6,551 nucleotides of DNA from Candidatus Iainarchaeum sp. (lineage in GTDB: Archaea > Iainarchaeota > Iainarchaeia > Iainarchaeales > GCA-2688035). The notes beneath the pieces were generated by a model that searched no databases, was not told the origin of the DNA, and saw nothing but the letters and a program-made list of their open reading frames with translations. Made by a program: the position numbers and the translations under genes. Numbering within the stretch: position 1 is the stretch's first letter; the number at the start of each line of letters is the position of its first letter. Location of the stretch: NCBI GenBank assembly GCA_026396975.1, contig JAPLVT010000117.1, positions 1 to 6,551 of the forward strand, written 5' to 3'. This document shows, in pieces, positions 1-5,105 of the stretch.

Positions 1-426
1 GGCCTTCGGCTTTGGCGGCTTTTTGACCTTGTGCTTTTTGGCTGTTTTCTTTATTTCCTTAAGGTCTTTGTTGTCCTTGTGCAATCCGCTGTCAATGCCC
101 TGAAGCTCTCTCTTTATCTGGATTGCCCTCTGGCTTATCTGCTTCAAAAGCACTTCCTTTGCCTCGTACTCCCTCTTTTTCTGCATCAGCCGCGCTGCCC
201 TTGTCCGCAGGGCGCTTTCCTTTCTCTTCACGGCAGCCTTTGCCTCGGCAAGCTCCGCTTTTTCAGTCGCAACTATTCCGGCGAGAACATCCGCAAGCCT
301 GTTCTCAAGCGCGGCTTCCTGGCGAACCAACGCGGATTCCTTCTGCTCCATTGCGATTGCAGCGCTGCTGGCGGCGTTCAGCTTTTGCCTCACGCTTTCA
401 ATGCTCTGCACGGGTTTTTTAGGCAT
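1..426 (-). CDS. Lys/Ala-rich coiled-coil protein, 3' end cut by window edge
   Basis: I do not recognise a family. An uninterrupted frame of 142 codons runs from an ATG at 426 off the left edge, so the C-terminus and stop are missing. The protein begins MPKKPVQSIESVRQKL. Residues about 8-125 are almost entirely Glu, Lys, Arg, Ala, Gln and Leu with no Cys and almost no Pro or Gly, which predicts a long helical coiled coil. From about residue 122 it becomes a basic, Pro-containing tail (KKTAKKHKVKKPPKPKA). Its start codon overlaps the stop of the upstream gene by 8 nt (ATGCCTAA), so the two are probably translationally coupled and co-transcribed. There is no signal peptide or membrane segment, so it is likely cytoplasmic. 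The basic tail would suit nucleic-acid or membrane-surface binding, but that is inference. Confidence 0.75.
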   Translation of the reverse strand, partial: MPKKPVQSIESVRQKLNAASSAAIAMEQKESALVRQEAALENRLADVLAGIVATEKAELAEAKAAVKRKESALRTRAARLMQKKREYEAKEVLLKQISQRAIQIKRELQGIDSGLHKDNKDLKEIKKTAKKHKVKKPPKPKA

Positions 427-922
427 AGGGGCCGAGCACCTCCGCCTGCTTTTCAAGTTCCTGCAGCTGCTTCTTCAGTGCAAACTGCCTTTTCTTCGCT
501 TCAAGCACCTTTACTTTCTTCGCCTCAAAAACACTGTTGACTCTTTCAAGCGAGGCAATCTGCCCCATAAGGCCTGCTTCCTCTTTCTTGGCGCCGCTTT
601 TAATTTTTGACAAAAAGTTCTTTTCATCCACGAAAGCCTTTCGAAGCATAGTGTTCAAAAGGTCGTCCAGGCGCATTTTTTCGCCGATCTTCGCGTTCAG
701 CGCCTTCTCGTTCTCAAAAACAGCCTTGCGCATGGCGGCAACCTGCGCCTCAAGCTTTGCGGCTTCCTTTTCAAGCGCCTGCAAGCCGCCTAAAGCCGGC
801 TTTGGCGCTGCCCGTGGCTTTGCCTTGGCTTTCGGCTTTGCAGCCTTGGAGGCAGCCTTTGCTTTTGCAGGCTGCCTGGCTTTCTTAGCCTTCGTTTCGG
901 GCGCTTTTTTTTCTTTAGCCAA
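419..922 (-). CDS. Coiled-coil protein with histone-H1-like Lys/Ala N-terminal tail
   Basis: Unrecognised cytoplasmic protein of 167 residues from the TTG at 922 (172 from the TTG at 937). Residues 1-43 are a disordered, highly basic Lys/Ala/Pro tail (MAKEKKAPETKAKKARQPAK and similar AK repeats), like the tails of H1-type or bacterial histone-like proteins. Residues 44-160 are Glu/Lys/Ala/Leu-rich and predict a long coiled coil. It ends EVLGPYA. I prefer the 922 start because it gives a typical MAKEKK N-terminus and leaves a leader of about 20 nt after the start site predicted from the TATA-like box at 966-973. TTG 937, GTG 931 and GTG 928 remain possible. The stop overlaps the next coiled-coil gene by 8 nt. 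The tail suggests DNA, RNA or ribosome contact, but composition alone cannot show this. Confidence 0.75.
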   Translation of the reverse strand: MAKEKKAPETKAKKARQPAKAKAASKAAKPKAKAKPRAAPKPALGGLQALEKEAAKLEAQVAAMRKAVFENEKALNAKIGEKMRLDDLLNTMLRKAFVDEKNFLSKIKSGAKKEEAGLMGQIASLERVNSVFEAKKVKVLEAKKRQFALKKQLQELEKQAEVLGPYA

Positions 923-954
923 TCCCACCACTCGCAAAATTCTTTACCTATAAT

Positions 955-965
955 GCACTTTGTGC
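955..965. promoter_or_regulatory. Palindrome GCAC-AAA-GTGC next to the TATA box
   Basis: An 11-bp inverted repeat (4-bp arms, 3-bp spacer, minus strand GCACAAAGTGC) lies directly between the TATA-like box at 966-973 and the predicted start site. Archaeal repressors often bind at this position. The arms are short, so it could be chance. Confidence 0.3.
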
Positions 966-973
966 TATAAAAA
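966..973 (-). promoter_or_regulatory. TATA-like box for the coiled-coil gene pair
   Basis: On the minus strand the sequence AAAACCTTTTTATAGC carries a TATA-like core (TTTTTATA) preceded by an A/C-rich BRE-like stretch. The box centre predicts a transcript start near 942, just upstream of the candidate starts at 937 and 922. A TATA-box call from one sequence is inference. Confidence 0.5.
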
Positions 974-980
974 GGTTTTG

Positions 981-1010
981 CTGGCAAAAAAAAGGTTTGC
1001 CGTGCCAGTG
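981..1010 (-). terminator. Likely terminator after the wHTH-like gene
   Basis: Right after the TAA at 1011-1013 the minus strand has 6-bp arms CTGGCA (1008-1003) and TGCCAG (986-981), with a T8 run (993-986) at the end of the loop. A T-run is itself a termination signal in archaea. The loop of 16 nt is large, so the hairpin part is weak. Confidence 0.4.
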
Positions 1011-1586
1011 TTATAGCCTTCGCCTTGGCACCCTTGGTTTTGCAGAGCGCTTTTGGGCCGCATTAACCCTCCCGAGCACAAGGGCAACGGTTTTGCTTGT
1101 CAGAATAACCCCCTCGTCACAGCCAGCTAAAGCAAGCGCCCTGTTGCATGCTTTCGCAAGCGCCTGCGGCGAACGATCGCCTTGAAGAAAAACCTGCCTT
1201 TTAGCTTCGAGCAGTATTCGCCTCTGTTCCGGCGAGATTGCCCGAATCGGCATGGCTGCGGAGCCGTGGGATCCGCCGGCAGGCATCCTGTTAAAACTGA
1301 GCGCATTAAGTTTTGGACCTCCGGATTTTGCTATAGCCCCCCGGATCCTGCGCATCACATTGTCCACCGCACCATCGTTGGCGCTGGGATTAATCCTCTG
1401 GCATTCCCTTGCAAACTGTATTACGGAAACAGCCTCGCCGTCAACAAGCGCCTCGAAGAGCCGTTGGTAAAGAGTTATGGGGCGCGCCTTTCCCTTGAAC
1501 CTGAAAAGCGCTTTGGCGTAATAGCCGGAAGAAAGCCTTAATTGCAGGGAATGCCCTTTGTACTCAAGCTGCAGCACCAAAGCCAT
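1011..1586 (-). CDS. Hypothetical protein with OmpR/PhoB-like winged-helix N-terminal half
   Basis: Not a family I can name; 191 residues from the ATG at 1586 (a TTG two codons upstream is less likely). Residues 1-36 are short alternating hydrophobic strands ending FKGKARPIT. Residues 37-89 follow the OmpR/PhoB effector-domain pattern: a helix LYQRLFEALVDGEAVS, a second helix, then AVDNVMRRIRGAIAKSG, matching the family's 'VDVHIRRLRKKI' recognition helix. The wing that usually ends in a GxGY motif is not evident. Residues 118-175 form a second helical segment (SPEQRRILLEAKRQVF, then ALAKACNRALALAG), and the C-terminus is basic (KRSAKPRVPRRRL). There is no receiver domain, signal peptide or membrane segment. 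I infer a small DNA-binding protein. The gene appears monocistronic, with T-rich signals before and after it. The winged-helix resemblance is by eye only. Confidence 0.7.
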   Translation of the reverse strand: MALVLQLEYKGHSLQLRLSSGYYAKALFRFKGKARPITLYQRLFEALVDGEAVSVIQFARECQRINPSANDGAVDNVMRRIRGAIAKSGGPKLNALSFNRMPAGGSHGSAAMPIRAISPEQRRILLEAKRQVFLQGDRSPQALAKACNRALALAGCDEGVILTSKTVALVLGRVNAAQKRSAKPRVPRRRL

Positions 1587-1610
1587 AAGCAATATTCTGC
1601 AAAAACAGGT

Positions 1611-1618
1611 ATTTTATT
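1611..1618 (-). promoter_or_regulatory. Weak TATA-like box upstream of the wHTH-like gene
   Basis: Minus-strand GAAAGAATAAAATACC has an A/T-rich core (AATAAAAT) centred about 28 nt before the ATG at 1586, the spacing expected for a leaderless transcript. No Shine-Dalgarno sequence precedes that ATG, which agrees with leaderless initiation. The match to the archaeal consensus is only moderate. Confidence 0.3.
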
Positions 1619-1754
1619 CTTTCCATAGCCGATGCGCGGAAAGAACGGCATTCGCCGCAGCCGGAAACCGCGGTCGCGCAACAAAAGACGGAAAACCCAG
1701 GGTGCCGATAGCGGACATTCGAACAAATGGCACGCGGGAGAGCATTGCAGAACC

Positions 1755-1781
1755 GCGGGAAAAAGAAAGCCCGCAAAAAAA
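1755..1781 (-). terminator. Likely terminator after the GNAT-like gene
   Basis: Five nucleotides past the TGA at 1789-1787 the minus strand has a T7 run (1781-1775), then a GCGGG/CCCGC stem (1774-1770 with 1759-1755) whose loop contains five more T's. The T-runs are the main evidence, and the stem is short. Confidence 0.4.
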
Positions 1782-1786
1782 CCTTT

Positions 1787-2302
1787 TCACCTTAAGCGGA
1801 ACACGCCTGTACCGCTGCCTGCCGGGAATCGGAAGCCAAACCGCCTGTAGTAACGCTTCAATTCCAAGTTTTGGGGTGTGAGAGTGACCGCATGCAGGCC
1901 TTTTTCCTTTGCAAGCGCAATCGCCTCGTTCAGCACCTGCCTAAAAAAATTGAAACCGCTTTTTCTTGGCGCATACAAGTCAACAGTTCCAAGCGCCGGG
2001 TGCTTGCCTGGAACCTTTTTTTCCGGCAGCATTGTTGCATCGCTGATATCCACCGCCTTGCCCAGAGGGACGCCCAGATTCGCCCTCGCAAAACGCTCAA
2101 AACCGCCAGTGCGCGGGTTGAGTTTTGCAATAACCATCATTCTTCCATCTCCAGCGACATACGGAAGGCAGCCGACAGCGAAAATATTGCTGCCCTTTGC
2201 CGAATAATACTTCAGCCGCGCACCATGGAAAATCTTGCGCAAAGATTGCTGCCGCACTGCCGTGGGCAATCTTTTCGCGCCCAAGCGCTTGAAGCGCGGC
2301 AT
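1787..2302 (-). CDS. GNAT-like N-acetyltransferase family protein
   Basis: A probable acetyl-CoA-dependent N-acyltransferase of 171 residues from the ATG at 2302 (182 from the ATG at 2335). The C-terminal half carries the GNAT landmarks. RKSGFN (113-118) sits where the acetyl-CoA pyrophosphate loop Q/R-x-x-G-x-G/A belongs, with Asn in place of the last Gly/Ala. It is followed by a helix (FFRQVLNEAIALAKEKG), a strand (HAVTLTP) and the family's 'N..L..YY.k.GF' motif as N145, Y151, Y152, F155-G156-F157. The N-terminal half is basic and diverged, with a strand-like RMMVIAKL segment. The substrate cannot be told. The gene stands alone, with a promoter-like box and a terminator-like element after it. 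I prefer the 2302 start because a consensus TATA box overlaps the 2335 ATG and predicts a transcript starting near 2312. No signal peptide is visible, so it is cytoplasmic. Confidence 0.72.
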   Translation of the reverse strand: MPRFKRLGAKRLPTAVRQQSLRKIFHGARLKYYSAKGSNIFAVGCLPYVAGDGRMMVIAKLNPRTGGFERFARANLGVPLGKAVDISDATMLPEKKVPGKHPALGTVDLYAPRKSGFNFFRQVLNEAIALAKEKGLHAVTLTPQNLELKRYYRRFGFRFPAGSGTGVFRLR

Positions 2303-2334
2303 CCACTGCCTTTTCGGGTTTTGCGTTCTCCGCA

Positions 2335-2346
2335 TATATAAGATTT
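2335..2346 (-). promoter_or_regulatory. Consensus archaeal TATA box for the GNAT-like gene
   Basis: Minus-strand CAAATCTTATATATG contains CTTATATA, a full match to the archaeal YTTATATA box, with an A-rich BRE-like CAAAT before it. It covers the first base of the upstream ATG (2335), so transcripts from it would start near 2312 and use the ATG at 2302, about 10 nt into the message. A second A/T-rich stretch (CAATAAAAAG, about 2358-2367) could instead serve a leaderless start at 2335. Confidence 0.5.
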
Positions 2347-2400
2347 GGCTGAAGCGCTTTTTATTGCTTTCGCGGTCAGCCCCTGCTGCCGCTATACGCT

Positions 2401-2457
2401 TTTTAAAAATAAAAAAAAAGAAAATAAAAGCGGGAGCAGCTGTTTGCTTCCGCTTTT
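2401..2457 (-). terminator. Strong hairpin plus T-tract terminator of the secreted Cys-rich gene
   Basis: Eleven nucleotides after the TAA at 2470-2468, minus-strand arms at 2457-2445 and 2438-2426 pair over 12 of 13 positions (AAAAGCGG.AGCA with TGCT.CCGCTTTT, one A/C mismatch) around a 6-nt loop. Directly downstream comes a T-rich tract including nine T's in a row (to 2401). This is the clearest terminator in the window. Confidence 0.82.
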
Positions 2458-2467
2458 ACTTCAACGA

Positions 2468-4075
2468 TTACTGTTTTTCTGGACCCGGCCCTGGCTGTTG
2501 CCCGATGCCGAAGAAAGACAGGATCATTTCAATCAATCCCATCTGCTTTGCCTGGCCCTCTTCAAGGCTCTTCAGCTTGGCTTCGATTGAAGCCATTGGG
2601 TCCGCGTTTGTCGGGCAGTCTTTTGCCTCGTAGCCGTCCGTGCAGCTCTTCACAGTGCAGCCCTTCTCGTCAGTGTATTTCTTGCACTCGACCGAAGGCT
2701 TTTCCGGGCAGGATTCCTGGACTGTTCCGTCAGTGCACTTCTTTATCTTACAGCCGGTTGTTTCGTCGACAACTTCCTTGCAGTCAACCTGCTGGCAGCT
2801 GTTCGCGGCATAGCCGTTGGTGCACTCTTTCACTTCACAGCCCTTGTCGTCCTTGTACACTTTGCACTCCACGTTGTCAGTTGTCGTAGGGCACTCCCTT
2901 GCCTCATAGCCGTCGGTGCATGCCTTTACCTTGCATCCTTTCTCGTCGGTGTAGGTTTTGCACTTTACCTCCGCTGTTTGGGCGGCGGTAGACTGGGTCG
3001 GGCAGCTCTGCGCGGTATATCCGTCGGTGCATCTCTTTTCCTCGCAGCCGTTCTCCAATTTCACTACTTTGCACTCAACCTGTGGCTGTGTGGGGCAGTC
3101 TTTCGTTTCGCTGCCGTCGTTGCACTTCTTGACCGTGCATCCCTGCTCGTCCTTGTATTTCTCGCAGTAGACCTGCGGGCATACTTCCTCGGCTTTGCAG
3201 CTGTTGTACACGAAGCCGTCTGTGCACTTTATGACAACGCATTTCTTGATGGCGTTGGCGCACAACGCTTTCTCCGAGCACAGCGGCTGCCAGATATCTA
3301 TTGTTTTTGTGCACTCCACTGTCTCGGGCCCCTCGTAAATGCACTTCGCGTACTTGCAGCCGTCGGCGCCCATATAAACCGTGTACTCAAGTCCCTGGTC
3401 ATTGCACTCTTTTATCTGCTTCTCGACCTTTTCGTTGTTGCACGTGCTTGGCGCCTGGACACAAGACACATACAGGCAGCCGTTTTCCTTCTTGTACTCA
3501 TAGCTCAGCCCCTGCGCCTTGCAGCCGGCAATTTCCTTGTCCAATTGGTCCTGGCTGGGGCAGTTCGAAACAGTCGTCTGCTTGCATATGACATCCTTGC
3601 ATTCGGTAATGCCGAGCGAGGACTCAATCAGGCTGTAGACTATGCTGTATTCGCCGCCAGCGTCCTTGCATTTCTGGATTTTCTGCTCAAGCTCCCAGCT
3701 TTCCGGGCACAGGCTCTGGCCGCACTTTACCTGCTTGCACTTTTGGTCGTCATAGTAGTAGCTGTAGTCCCTGTTCTCCATCTTGCACTTCTTTATTATT
3801 TCGTACAAGTTGTCCTCGCTGGGGCAGGTGCTGCCCTCGCAGCTTCCATTGTACTTGACTTCAGCACCGTAGCATCTTGCAATGCAATCGTTGCTGTATG
3901 TTTTACCGTCACTGCCGCAGACCGGCTCGTAAAGAGTCGGGCAGATGCATTCTGCCGCGTTTTGGTCGCCGCCGCCTGCACCGCTTGTTGCAGTATTCGT
4001 CGATTCTGCGCTGGCATATGAAAAAACTATGCTGAAAAACAAAAGCAGAAACAACGAGATTGGGATAATCTTCAA
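2468..4075 (-). CDS. Secreted Cys-rich multi-repeat protein with Kazal domain
   Basis: A 535-residue exported protein with no named homologue that I recognise. Residues 1-23 are a signal peptide (KII, a hydrophobic core, ASA before E24). Residues 43-79 form a Kazal domain with all six cysteines (43, 45, 53, 64, 68, 79) and the PVCGSDGKTYSNDC signature; by alignment with ovomucoid domains the P1 residue is T47. Residues 84-245 hold four repeats with Cys spacing of about 12-15-4. Residues 272-487 hold one degenerate and six good repeats of C-x8-C-x4-C-x8-C. Residues 495-525 form a charged then amphipathic helix (ending MILSFFGIG) and a QQPGPGPEKQ tail. There are 53 cysteines, presumably disulfide-bonded outside the cell. 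Likely roles are surface adhesion, protection or protease inhibition; only the last follows from the Kazal fold, and it is unproven. The start is a TTG, with a GGAGGCGAT ribosome-binding site unusually far upstream. The gene is monocistronic with a strong terminator. Confidence 0.88.
   Translation of the reverse strand: MKIIPISLFLLLFFSIVFSYASAESTNTATSGAGGGDQNAAECICPTLYEPVCGSDGKTYSNDCIARCYGAEVKYNGSCEGSTCPSEDNLYEIIKKCKMENRDYSYYYDDQKCKQVKCGQSLCPESWELEQKIQKCKDAGGEYSIVYSLIESSLGITECKDVICKQTTVSNCPSQDQLDKEIAGCKAQGLSYEYKKENGCLYVSCVQAPSTCNNEKVEKQIKECNDQGLEYTVYMGADGCKYAKCIYEGPETVECTKTIDIWQPLCSEKALCANAIKKCVVIKCTDGFVYNSCKAEEVCPQVYCEKYKDEQGCTVKKCNDGSETKDCPTQPQVECKVVKLENGCEEKRCTDGYTAQSCPTQSTAAQTAEVKCKTYTDEKGCKVKACTDGYEARECPTTTDNVECKVYKDDKGCEVKECTNGYAANSCQQVDCKEVVDETTGCKIKKCTDGTVQESCPEKPSVECKKYTDEKGCTVKSCTDGYEAKDCPTNADPMASIEAKLKSLEEGQAKQMGLIEMILSFFGIGQQPGPGPEKQ
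2615..3166 (-). repeat. Six tandem C-x8-C-x4-C-x8-C protein repeats
   Basis: These encode residues 304-487 of the secreted protein. Repeat starts are at C304, C335, C372, C404, C432 and C464, a pitch of about 32 residues. The consensus reads VeCk.Y.DekGC.VK.CTDGYea..CPt. The spacing is invariant except for one extra residue in repeat 5, which has 9 residues between its first two cysteines. A degenerate copy precedes them at C272-C293. Confidence 0.85.
3341..3826 (-). repeat. Four tandem CP...C...GC-x4-C protein repeats
   Basis: These encode residues 84-245 of the secreted protein, with first cysteines at C84, C123, C172 and C212. Each unit reads roughly CPs...l...I..Ck..g..Y......gCkyv.C, with gaps of 11-12, 14-15 and 4 residues between cysteines. 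Unit 2 has a 22-residue middle gap. The final GC-x4-C is shared with the other repeat class of the same protein. Confidence 0.8.
3839..3949 (-). other. Kazal-type domain coding segment
   Basis: Residues 43-79 of the secreted protein. The cysteine spacing is C-x-C-x7-C-x10-C-x3-C-x10-C, with PVCGSDGKTYSNDC intact. The adjacent C1-C2 pair is the non-classical arrangement known from follistatin- and agrin-type Kazal modules. Confidence 0.9.
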
Positions 4076-4085
4076 TTTTATGGAT

Positions 4086-4094
4086 ATCGCCTCC
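4086..4094 (-). promoter_or_regulatory. Extended Shine-Dalgarno GGAGGCGAT, far from the TTG start
   Basis: This matches the 16S anti-SD complement GGAGGTGAT except for one base. Its GGAGG core is 14 nt from the TTG at 4075, longer than usual. An in-frame ATA at 4081-4079 would sit 8 nt from GGAGG and give the N-terminus (M)KLKIIPIS, but ATA starts are very rare. Confidence 0.6.
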
Positions 4095-4116
4095 GTGTTA
4101 AATCTCCGTGTTAAAT
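4091..4116 (-). repeat. 13-bp perfect tandem duplication in promoter/RBS region
   Basis: Minus-strand ATTTAACACGGAG occurs twice head to tail (4116-4104 and 4103-4091) with no mismatch. Each copy ends in GGAG, so it duplicates part of the ribosome-binding site as well as an A/T-rich ATTTAA element. Confidence 0.95.
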
Positions 4117-4122
4117 ATTTGC
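4113..4122 (-). promoter_or_regulatory. Candidate TATA box of the secreted Cys-rich gene
   Basis: Minus-strand AAATATTTAA is the most TATA-like element near the gene. Its centre is about 42 nt before the TTG at 4075, so a start near 4090 would leave only part of the Shine-Dalgarno sequence in the transcript. A more distal candidate (TCTATAAT, about 4150-4158) would give a leader of about 50 nt including the whole site. Confidence 0.3.
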
Positions 4123-4210
4123 GGGGGTTTTGGACCGCATTATGCTTTGATTATAGAGTGCGGATTAGTGTTTTTAACTATTGTGATAATGTTAGCGACC
4201 GGCCGAAGCT

Positions 4211-4246
4211 GTAAAAGAGCAGAAAGCGGTTTGGCGAAAGCCGCTT
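4211..4246 (-). terminator. Likely terminator after the PspC-domain gene
   Basis: Minus-strand arms AAGCGG (4246-4241) and CCGCTT (4229-4224) form a 6-bp stem with an 11-nt loop, which could alternatively fold an inner GGC-TTTC-GCC. A T-rich stretch containing TCTTTTA follows. It lies 20 nt past the TGA at 4269-4267. Confidence 0.4.
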
Positions 4247-4266
4247 CCGCCGAAACAAAATTATTT

Positions 4267-5097
4267 TCAGTTCCAGCGGTGTGCGGGATTGCGCGGAATT
4301 ATTATCCAGCAGATGATGTACAGCAGTATGCCGGTTCCCCATGCAAGGCTGAGCAATACCCACGCCAGCCTTACCAGCACAGGGTCAATGCCGAAGTATT
4401 CGGCAAGACCGCCGCATACTCCGCCGAGGATTTTTTCATTGCCACTCCTGTACAGCCTCTTCATTCCGCCGCTTTTGCTTGCTTTAGCCATTTTTGGTTC
4501 CTCCAATTCAACATCGAAATCAAGATGCCTTCCAGCCCGGTGGGCAAAAAGCAGCCCGAGATAGCAGAGCACCGCAAAAAACACGAAAAACATTAGAATG
4601 TTCCCCTCAAAGAAAAGCGCGATAGCCGACAAAGCCGGCACTTGGAGCGAAGCGTTCATGATAAGTACGAGTTCGGCGATAATCCAAAAGGCAAAAATAA
4701 CGCCCAGCGCGGAAACAACCGGCGAAAAAAGCCTGTAGTCGCGGGGCCTGCGCCTCTCGGCGTAAGACATATAGGAAAAGAAAAGCGAAGCCACGAAAAA
4801 AAGCGGCAGGTTAGCGGCAAAGAAAACCGCGATCTTGCCAAAAAAAGAAAAACCGGTCAAGCCGCGCATGAAATTCAGGGCCAAAATTGCGATAACAAGG
4901 CAGATAATGCTGAAAATCGCGCCTATTACTGGGCCCACAACTCTGAAGGTGCTGTCAAACCAGCCGTGCCAGCACCTGCCAAAGCGCTCGCCGGCCCGCC
5001 CGAAGCGCTCGCCAGCCTGCCCGACCTCTTCGCCGAACTGCCCGAAACGATCGCCCAAATCGCTTCTGCTGCGCGCACGCCTTCGCTTTCTTGGCAA
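4267..5097 (-). CDS. PspC-domain multi-pass membrane protein
   Basis: A 276-residue integral membrane protein. The C-terminal 65 residues are a clear PspC domain: MKRLYRSGNEKILGGVCGGL from residue 212, then AEYFGIDPVLVRLAW and a hydrophobic hairpin ending YIICWIIIP (to about 268). In bacteria PspC helps sense envelope stress in the phage-shock response; archaeal members are mostly uncharacterised. Upstream of it are about four membrane segments (near 53-75, 86-110, 125-147, 163-185) and a charged linker (186-211). The N-terminus is very basic (MPRKRRRARSRS), followed by four heptads of (E/D)RFGxxG type at residues 16-43. The start is a TTG at 5097, 8 nt after AAAGGTG, a good ribosome-binding site. 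The gene lies 47 nt after aroC and is followed by a terminator-like hairpin. No other psp gene is in the window. Confidence 0.9.
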   Translation of the reverse strand: MPRKRRRARSRSDLGDRFGQFGEEVGQAGERFGRAGERFGRCWHGWFDSTFRVVGPVIGAIFSIICLVIAILALNFMRGLTGFSFFGKIAVFFAANLPLFFVASLFFSYMSYAERRRPRDYRLFSPVVSALGVIFAFWIIAELVLIMNASLQVPALSAIALFFEGNILMFFVFFAVLCYLGLLFAHRAGRHLDFDVELEEPKMAKASKSGGMKRLYRSGNEKILGGVCGGLAEYFGIDPVLVRLAWVLLSLAWGTGILLYIICWIIIPRNPAHRWN

Positions 5098-5105
5098 GAA
5101 AAAAA

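Noticed and set aside
1715..1740. TTCGAAT on the minus strand, resembling a tRNA T-loop
   Set aside because: No 5-bp stem flanks it, and no acceptor, anticodon or D arm can be built around it. It is part of a short AT-rich palindrome.
1614..1745. Minus-strand ORF of 43 codons (ATG at 1745) in the gap before the wHTH-like gene
   Set aside because: No ribosome-binding site, no recognisable motif, and its end overlaps the next gene's TATA-like box. The 200-nt gap otherwise holds only the terminator-like and promoter-like elements listed.
1632..1850. Plus-strand ORF of 72 codons, Arg/Lys-rich
   Set aside because: No plus-strand promoter or ribosome-binding site, and its 3' part is antisense to the GNAT-like gene. 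Its composition looks like the reverse of intergenic and coding sequence.
2097..2306. Minus-strand overlapping frame (69 codons) in the GNAT-like gene, considered as a frameshifted piece
   Set aside because: The main frame is continuous and reads sensibly through this region; the alternative ends in Trp/Cys/Arg-rich sequence of no family.
2978..4021. Long plus-strand ORF (347 codons) opposite the secreted Cys-rich gene
   Set aside because: It is a shadow frame: the regular Cys repeats, signal peptide and Kazal domain are on the minus strand, and the plus-strand product is Leu/Ala/Val-rich without a motif.
4108..4596. Plus-strand ORF of 162 codons across the gap between the PspC gene and the secreted protein gene
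   Set aside because: Most of it is antisense to the PspC domain, and no plus-strand initiation signals are visible.
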